Source: Flavobacterium suncheonense GH29-5 = DSM 17707 (GTDB taxonomy: Bacteria; Bacteroidota; Bacteroidia; Flavobacteriales; Flavobacteriaceae). From it: a stretch of DNA of 64,000 nt. Shown here one piece after another: positions 59,676-64,000 of this stretch (its first letter is position 1; the number at the start of each line of letters is the position of its first letter). Position numbers and translations under genes: made by a program. The notes beneath the pieces were generated by a model that was not told the origin of the DNA, ran no database searches, and saw nothing but the letters and a program-made list of their open reading frames with translations. The stretch lies in assembly GCF_000430025.1 (NCBI RefSeq), contig NZ_AUCZ01000007.1, positions 62,001-126,000 on the forward strand. The letters are read 5' to 3'.

Positions 59676-60704
59676 TTACGACAGTTCGCCGCGAAGGGAA
59701 GTTTCAAAGACCGTTTTGAAAACCGCTGCGGGGATTTGCTGCCCCAACATGTACATCAATTTGGTAATAGCAGCTTCCGTGGTGATGTCATGGCCTGAAA
59801 TGACACCGATTTTCTTCAGCTGAATTCCGGTTTCGTATTTGTCCATGTTCACACTTCCTCCGGAACACTGGGTAACATTTACCACCTGCAAACCGCCTTT
59901 AATGGCTTTTTTCAGCGTACTGATGAACCAGTCCTCAGTTGGTGCGTTACCGGAACCATAGGTTTCCAGCACCACTCCTTTTAAATTCGGAATGGATAAT
60001 ACCGCTTTCAGAACGCTTTCGTTGATGCCCGGAAACATTTTAACCACCACCACATGACTGTCGAAAGTTTTGGCGACTTTCATCTTTTTACTGCCGGTTT
60101 TCTTCAGGAGCAATTCGTGGTTTACCTTTAAATGTACGCCCGATTCGGCTAACTCAGGGTAATTGGGCGACGCAAAAGCGTTGAAATGTTCCGCGCTGAT
60201 TTTGGACGTCCGGTTGCCGCGGTACAATTTGTACTCAAAATACAAGCCCACTTCTGTAATTACGGGTTTGTTCTTGTGTCGCAATGAGGCAATCTGTATG
60301 GCGGTAATCAGGTTTTCTTTCGCATCTGTTCTTAAATCTCCGATGGGCAACTGGGAACCCGTAAAGATGACCGGTTTTCCCAAATTCTCAAACATAAAAC
60401 TCAGTGCCGAGGCAGAATACGACATCGTGTCCGAGCCGTGCAGAATTACAAAACCGTCAAAGGCGTCGTAATTTTTCTCTACGGCTTCGGCCATGGCTAC
60501 CCATTTTTCGGGGTTCATGTTGGAGGAATCAATGGGTTCGCTGAAGGAGAACGTCTCGATGTCGCAATCCAGTAATTTCAGTTCGGGGATGTTGTGCAGT
60601 AATTCATCGAAGTTGAAGGCTTTCAGCACACCGGTTTCGGAATCCTTTACCATTCCGATGGTTCCTCCGGTGTACACCAACAATATTTTCGGTTTAGTCG
60701 ACAT
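59676..60704 (-). CDS. ansA: Type I (cytoplasmic) L-asparaginase
   Basis: 342 residues without signal peptide. Catalytic Thr regions LLVYTGGTIGMV at the N-terminus and ILHGSDTMSYSASAL at about 88-102, with MSVNMDKYETG-type C-terminal contacts (GGSVNMDKYETG). Hydrolyses Asn to Asp and ammonia. It overlaps the upstream acyltransferase gene by 11 bp (60694-60704), so the two are translationally coupled. Confidence 0.94.
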   Translation of the reverse strand: MSTKPKILLVYTGGTIGMVKDSETGVLKAFNFDELLHNIPELKLLDCDIETFSFSEPIDSSNMNPEKWVAMAEAVEKNYDAFDGFVILHGSDTMSYSASALSFMFENLGKPVIFTGSQLPIGDLRTDAKENLITAIQIASLRHKNKPVITEVGLYFEYKLYRGNRTSKISAEHFNAFASPNYPELAESGVHLKVNHELLLKKTGSKKMKVAKTFDSHVVVVKMFPGINESVLKAVLSIPNLKGVVLETYGSGNAPTEDWFISTLKKAIKGGLQVVNVTQCSGGSVNMDKYETGIQLKKIGVISGHDITTEAAITKLMYMLGQQIPAAVFKTVFETSLRGELS

Positions 60705-61833
60705 TACCGTATTTCATTTTATTAAGGACCGGATTGGCATACATCGCTAAAAAGCTGTCGCGCAGGGTTTCTTTTTCATTGCCCAAACGCATTTCCAGAC
60801 GTCGTTCGAACAACTGCTTTTCTTTTTCGCTGTATTTGGATGCAAACTGATCCGTATTGTGTAGTAAATCGTAAGCTATAAAATTGGTTGGCCACAGTTT
60901 GTAGGTAGATAAGATGGAATCGTCAATCACCTGTGCCAACGCCTGTATCTGTTTGTTTGTATTGTCGTTTTCCGCAATAATCTTGTCGTATTCTTTATCC
61001 AGAATGTCTCCTACGTGGATGTGAATTCGTTTTTTCTGTCCGATAATTCCGCTGATTAACGTAATAAAATCTTCGTTTTTTTCTTTGATGTATACTTCAT
61101 CGTTTGCTTCGGCCATTAATTGCGGCATTTTCAAAGCATCGGTAGGATCGTATTCGTAGGAAATCGAAACCGGAACGACTCTGATTTTCCGGAAAAACTC
61201 CATTACGTTTTTCTCGTCGGCAGCCATCGCCAGCATTTTCAGAACACCCTGATGGGTGGCATCGTTGCCGTCTTTGGTGCGGCCTTCGCGTTGGGCAATC
61301 CAAACGGAACGGTTTTCTTTCGACAGCAAATGGTACATGAATTCCGACATCAGTTTGGAACTCTGTAACAATTCTCTAGGGGGTAATCCTCTGCGTACCA
61401 GGAAATTCCGGTTTAATCGGGAAAGGGCTAACAGGAAAGATTTCTGCACCAAATTGTCGCCAATGGCCGAAGCCGTCATGATCTGGCCGTGGTCGTATAA
61501 ACTTACGTTCAGTAACGAAGTGTCCAGGATAATGTCGCGATGGTTCGAAATGAAAAGATAGGAACGGCTTGGGTCCAGTTTTTCAAAACCCGAAGTCGTC
61601 AGCCCTTCCGAACTGCGTTCCAGCACGCGCTGAATGGACTGGTAAATAAAATTAACCTGAAAATCACGAATGGAATGGGTGCGTTTGAGCTGTTCCATCC
61701 AGACCGCTTCGTCCAGATCCGGAAAGGTAAAACTCATCAAAGCTTTCATCATCGGATGATTGGAAATACTTTGAAGGGCGTCATTTACCTCACTGTCGTA
61801 AAACTGGCGAATCGAATCGAATTTTGTTGGCAT
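60694..61833 (-). CDS. 1-acyl-sn-glycerol-3-phosphate acyltransferase (PlsC-like)
   Basis: 379 residues, long for PlsC. Catalytic HX4D motif NHRDIILD at about residues 96-103, then FLVRRGLPPRELLQSS, and the second motif region VWIAQREGRTKDGND. The C-terminal 150 residues are helical and charged, with no membrane helix, as in GPAT-type PlsB relatives. Phospholipid synthesis by acyl transfer to a glycerophosphate acceptor. Upstream partner of ansA in an operon. Confidence 0.86.
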   Translation of the reverse strand: MPTKFDSIRQFYDSEVNDALQSISNHPMMKALMSFTFPDLDEAVWMEQLKRTHSIRDFQVNFIYQSIQRVLERSSEGLTTSGFEKLDPSRSYLFISNHRDIILDTSLLNVSLYDHGQIMTASAIGDNLVQKSFLLALSRLNRNFLVRRGLPPRELLQSSKLMSEFMYHLLSKENRSVWIAQREGRTKDGNDATHQGVLKMLAMAADEKNVMEFFRKIRVVPVSISYEYDPTDALKMPQLMAEANDEVYIKEKNEDFITLISGIIGQKKRIHIHVGDILDKEYDKIIAENDNTNKQIQALAQVIDDSILSTYKLWPTNFIAYDLLHNTDQFASKYSEKEKQLFERRLEMRLGNEKETLRDSFLAMYANPVLNKMKYGNVD

Positions 61834-61898
61834 TTTGCTACATTCGTTAACAATTCACAAAAGAACGAATTTTTTGTGAATCAAAGGGATTTTTTTGG

Positions 61899-62678
61899 TT
61901 AAAACCCGAAAACTTCTTTGGAATTTTCCGTAGTGATACGAGCAATTTCCGCAACCGGCAACTGATAAATTTCCGAAAGTTTTTCCGCTACCAACGCTAC
62001 ATAGGCGCTCTCATTGCGTTTGCCGCGGTACGGAACCGGTGCTAAATACGGCGCATCCGTTTCCAAAACAATGTGCTTGAGGTCGATTTGATGCAGAAAC
62101 TGATCGATTTTTCCGTTTTTAAACGTGACTACTCCGCCGATTCCCAGTTTCATGTTACAGGAAATCGCCTGAAGCGCCTGTTCATAGGTACCGCTGAAGC
62201 AATGGAAGATTCCGAAAAGCTCGTCGGATTTCTCCAGTTCCAACACTTCAAAAATTTCATCGAAGGCTTCGCGACAATGAATGTTGATGGGCAATTGGTA
62301 TTGCTTCGCCCACTGAATCTGCTTCTGAAACGCAATTTTCTGGATGTCCAGTGTGGTTTTGTCCCAATACAGATCGATGCCGATTTCTCCGATGGCTGCG
62401 AACTTTCGTTTGCTTAGTTCCGCTTCTACGTGGGCCAGTTCGGCTTCGTAATTTTCTTTGACATAACACGGATGCAAGCCCATCATCAGATGAATATGGT
62501 CCGGAAATTGCTGTTCCAGCTCGTACATTTTTTCGGTGTATGACGCATCAATCGACGGCACAAATAAACGTTTTACGCCTTTGTCGAGGGCGCGCTGAAT
62601 CATTGCCGTGCGGTCTTCGGTAAATTCTTCGGAATAGAGGTGCGTATGCGTGTCGGTTAAAACGAAATCGGTAGTCAA
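61899..62678 (-). CDS. TatD-family metal-dependent hydrolase
   Basis: 259 residues. Amidohydrolase-type TIM barrel with DTHTHLYSEEF at 8-18 (HxH pair), GEIGIDLYWDKT, NIHCREAFDE, IFHCFSGTYEQA and VLETDAPYLAP, the full TatD signature. The family has 3'-5' DNase activity and links to repair and quality control. Divergent from the retropepsin-like gene with facing -7 boxes 23 bp apart. Confidence 0.94.
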   Translation of the reverse strand: MTTDFVLTDTHTHLYSEEFTEDRTAMIQRALDKGVKRLFVPSIDASYTEKMYELEQQFPDHIHLMMGLHPCYVKENYEAELAHVEAELSKRKFAAIGEIGIDLYWDKTTLDIQKIAFQKQIQWAKQYQLPINIHCREAFDEIFEVLELEKSDELFGIFHCFSGTYEQALQAISCNMKLGIGGVVTFKNGKIDQFLHQIDLKHIVLETDAPYLAPVPYRGKRNESAYVALVAEKLSEIYQLPVAEIARITTENSKEVFGF

Positions 62679-62706
62679 GGTTTCAGCATTTACAATTTTG
62701 ATGGTG

Positions 62707-62714
62707 CAAAATTA
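62707..62714 (-). promoter_or_regulatory. -7 box (TAATTTTG) of the TatD gene
   Basis: Perfect TAnnTTTG on the minus strand, 28 nt before the ATG. Confidence 0.5.
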
Positions 62715-62737
62715 CGAAGATAGTTTCAGTTTTTGTG

Positions 62738-62745
62738 TATTTTTG
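62738..62745 (+). promoter_or_regulatory. -7 box (TATTTTTG), start codon only 4 nt downstream
   Basis: Perfect TAnnTTTG; the ATG at 62750 follows after AAAC. Third case in this window of a promoter that would give a leaderless mRNA. Confidence 0.55.
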
Positions 62746-62749
62746 AAAC

Positions 62750-63187
62750 ATGGAGCACCTGCACGACATTTTAAAAAAGAAAGGCTATAAGAAAATCAAA
62801 TTCAAATTGTCTAAAACCCAGCATCTTTTAATCAAAGCGAAAATCAATGGGGTGACCGGCAATTTTATTCTGGACACCGGAGCATCCAACAGTTGTATCG
62901 GTTTTGAAAGCGTGGCCTTCTTCAACCTTACCGCTCAGGATTCGCCCACTAAAGCTGCCGGAGCCGGAGCCACAGGCATGTACACCCAAATGGCTACCGA
63001 CAACACACTACAGCTTTCCCGATGGAAATCCGAACAGTTTCAGCTGATTATTTTCGACATGAGCCATGTGAATCTGGCCCTGAAGCAATACAAAGCCAAA
63101 CCGGTACACGGCATTATCGGCGCCGACATTCTTTTGAAAGGAAAAGCGGTCATCGATTACTACCATCATTACCTTTACCTGAAATAA
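62750..63187 (+). CDS. Retropepsin-like aspartic protease family protein
   Basis: 145 residues. One retropepsin-type domain with the catalytic ILDTGASNSCIG (Asp42-Thr-Gly) and a distal hydrophobic-hydrophobic-Gly strand GIIGADIL. Single-lobed proteins of this form act as homodimers. No signal peptide or membrane helix, so cytoplasmic. Substrate unknown. Monocistronic by position. Confidence 0.85.
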   Translation: MEHLHDILKKKGYKKIKFKLSKTQHLLIKAKINGVTGNFILDTGASNSCIGFESVAFFNLTAQDSPTKAAGAGATGMYTQMATDNTLQLSRWKSEQFQLIIFDMSHVNLALKQYKAKPVHGIIGADILLKGKAVIDYYHHYLYLK

Positions 63188-63258
63188 TTCGCTTATTTTG
63201 CAAACACACAAGCAACCTTTTTACTAATTTCAACTCTTTAAGTAAATTATCTTTAATT

Positions 63259-64000
63259 ATGAAAAAAATACTGTTTGCCCTTGTTCCTTCGCTGTTTTTC
63301 TTTTCCTGCACCGATCAGGACGACAAATTACCGCCTGTAACAGGACCGGATCCGGACGACTTTTACACCCTTTTTGACACAGCTCTAGAAACCCAGACCC
63401 AGACCTTTCAGATGAATGCGGAAGACGGTTACACGGTTTTCACCTCGGCACAGGGCGTTAAACTGGCCATCGACGGAAACTGTTTACAACTAGACGGCCA
63501 ACCCGTAACCGGAGCCGTAGACATCGAATTCGTTGAAATTTTCGACCGGGGCACAATGCTGACCACCAACAAAACCACGATGGGTTTACACAATGGTGAA
63601 AAACACCTGTTAATCTCCGGAGGGGAATTCTATGTGAATGCTACCCAAAATGGGCAACAGTTAACGTTAACCTGTTCGTATGAATTATACGTTCCGACAG
63701 CCATTACCGGAGGTACCGACAATGATATGTTACCGTTTAACGGAACTTTAGACGCCATGGGCAATGTTACCTGGGAACAATGGACCGGCGGCGAATGGTG
63801 GATAGGTTCTGTAAATGGCAACGCCGACTCTTACAACGCGATTATGGACCATTTTGGCTGGTTTAACTGCGATAAATTTATGAATACCGCAGGACCGCAT
63901 ACCACCATTTCGGCTTTTGTTCCGCAAGGTTACGGCAACGGAAACAGTATGGTGTTTATTGCTACCAGCAGTCAGCCGAATTCTTTAGGAGCGGTTTCAG
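63259..64000 (+). CDS. Lipoprotein of unknown function (3' end outside window)
   Basis: 247 codons visible and open to the window edge. Lipoprotein signal ALVPSLFFFSC with Cys17, an acidic linker (DQDDKLPPVTGPDPDD), then beta-rich sequence such as FQMNAEDGYTVFTSAQGVKLAIDGNCLQL and GAVDIEFVEIFDRGTM, which resembles the start of Ig-like domains in Bacteroidota surface lipoproteins. No family assigned. A TATCTTTA box at 63248-63255 lies 3 nt before the ATG; a longer leader from an upstream promoter is also possible. Confidence 0.75.
   Translation, partial: MKKILFALVPSLFFFSCTDQDDKLPPVTGPDPDDFYTLFDTALETQTQTFQMNAEDGYTVFTSAQGVKLAIDGNCLQLDGQPVTGAVDIEFVEIFDRGTMLTTNKTTMGLHNGEKHLLISGGEFYVNATQNGQQLTLTCSYELYVPTAITGGTDNDMLPFNGTLDAMGNVTWEQWTGGEWWIGSVNGNADSYNAIMDHFGWFNCDKFMNTAGPHTTISAFVPQGYGNGNSMVFIATSSQPNSLGAVS

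Noticed and set aside
1..64000. CRISPR arrays, integrases, toxin-antitoxin pairs, replication origin
   Set aside because: No spaced direct repeats of CRISPR type, no recombinase gene other than the IS3 relic, no recognisable toxin-antitoxin genes, and no DnaA-box cluster were seen on either strand.

Overview
The window is a chromosomal segment of a Bacteroidota bacterium, almost certainly a member of the Flavobacteriaceae close to Flavobacterium. The evidence is: Bacteroidota -7 boxes (TAnnTTTG) in front of most genes; DnaE with an N-terminal proofreading domain; type IX secretion (T9SS) type A sorting domains; a PorT-like barrel; DUF4296, DUF4271, DUF3098 and DUF5686 proteins; and flavobacterial gene neighbourhoods. 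Housekeeping genes have moderate GC. Three stretches are clearly richer in AT: about 5150-7340, a block inside leuS, and part of the T9SS gene group.

Layout. 1-5150: dnaE (cut by the window edge), an RRM RNA-binding protein, then rpsP-rimM-trmN6. 5148-7340: an AT-rich accessory island with a stump of an HlyD-type exporter gene, an internally deleted IS3-family element, a small peptide gene with a double-glycine-like leader, and a lipoprotein. 7345-14252: glutaryl-CoA dehydrogenase, a DUF3050 protein, an Fe-S and electron-transfer group (ferredoxin, its reductase, NifU-like, Mrp), an alkyltransferase-like protein, a LysE exporter and trmB. 14407-28403: a glycosyltransferase, a histidine kinase/response regulator pair, and divergently from it a TonB-dependent receptor, a surface lipoprotein and four envelope or secreted proteins, three of them with T9SS sorting domains. 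28458-43043: LuxE-like ligase, tyrS, NAD-dependent epimerase, DUF4296 lipoprotein, dihydroorotase, GT2, DUF4271, hemD, pckA, several small envelope proteins, a saccharopine-dehydrogenase-like enzyme, an Lrp regulator and a membrane Zn peptidase. 43288-54960: leuS with an unusual AT-rich insert; ftsX-DUF3098-uppP-truB; a thioredoxin-like protein; patatin; pyrH-frr; a DUF5686 outer-membrane protein; and an SMR transporter. 55134-64000: asnS, rpoN, a PAP2-like membrane protein, PorT-like barrel, tRNA-Ser(GGA), asparaginase, acyltransferase, TatD, retropepsin-like protein and a truncated lipoprotein gene.

The most interesting signal is at 17273-21992. Three promoters (TonB receptor, surface lipoprotein, LTD-domain secreted protein) carry arrays of a TTAACA-like hexamer repeated every 11 bp. 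The arrays sit in the same helical phase relative to each -7 box, beside genes for an OmpR/PhoB-type regulator and its kinase. This looks like a self-contained regulon in which the two-component system controls an outer-membrane uptake and secretion module. Phosphate is my best guess for the signal, by analogy with PhoP/PhoB direct repeats, but that is inference. Other notable points are the decayed peptide-export locus broken by the IS, the AT-rich insert in LeuRS, several promoters whose -7 box is only 4-5 nt from the start codon (leaderless mRNAs), and two copies of a structured intergenic element.
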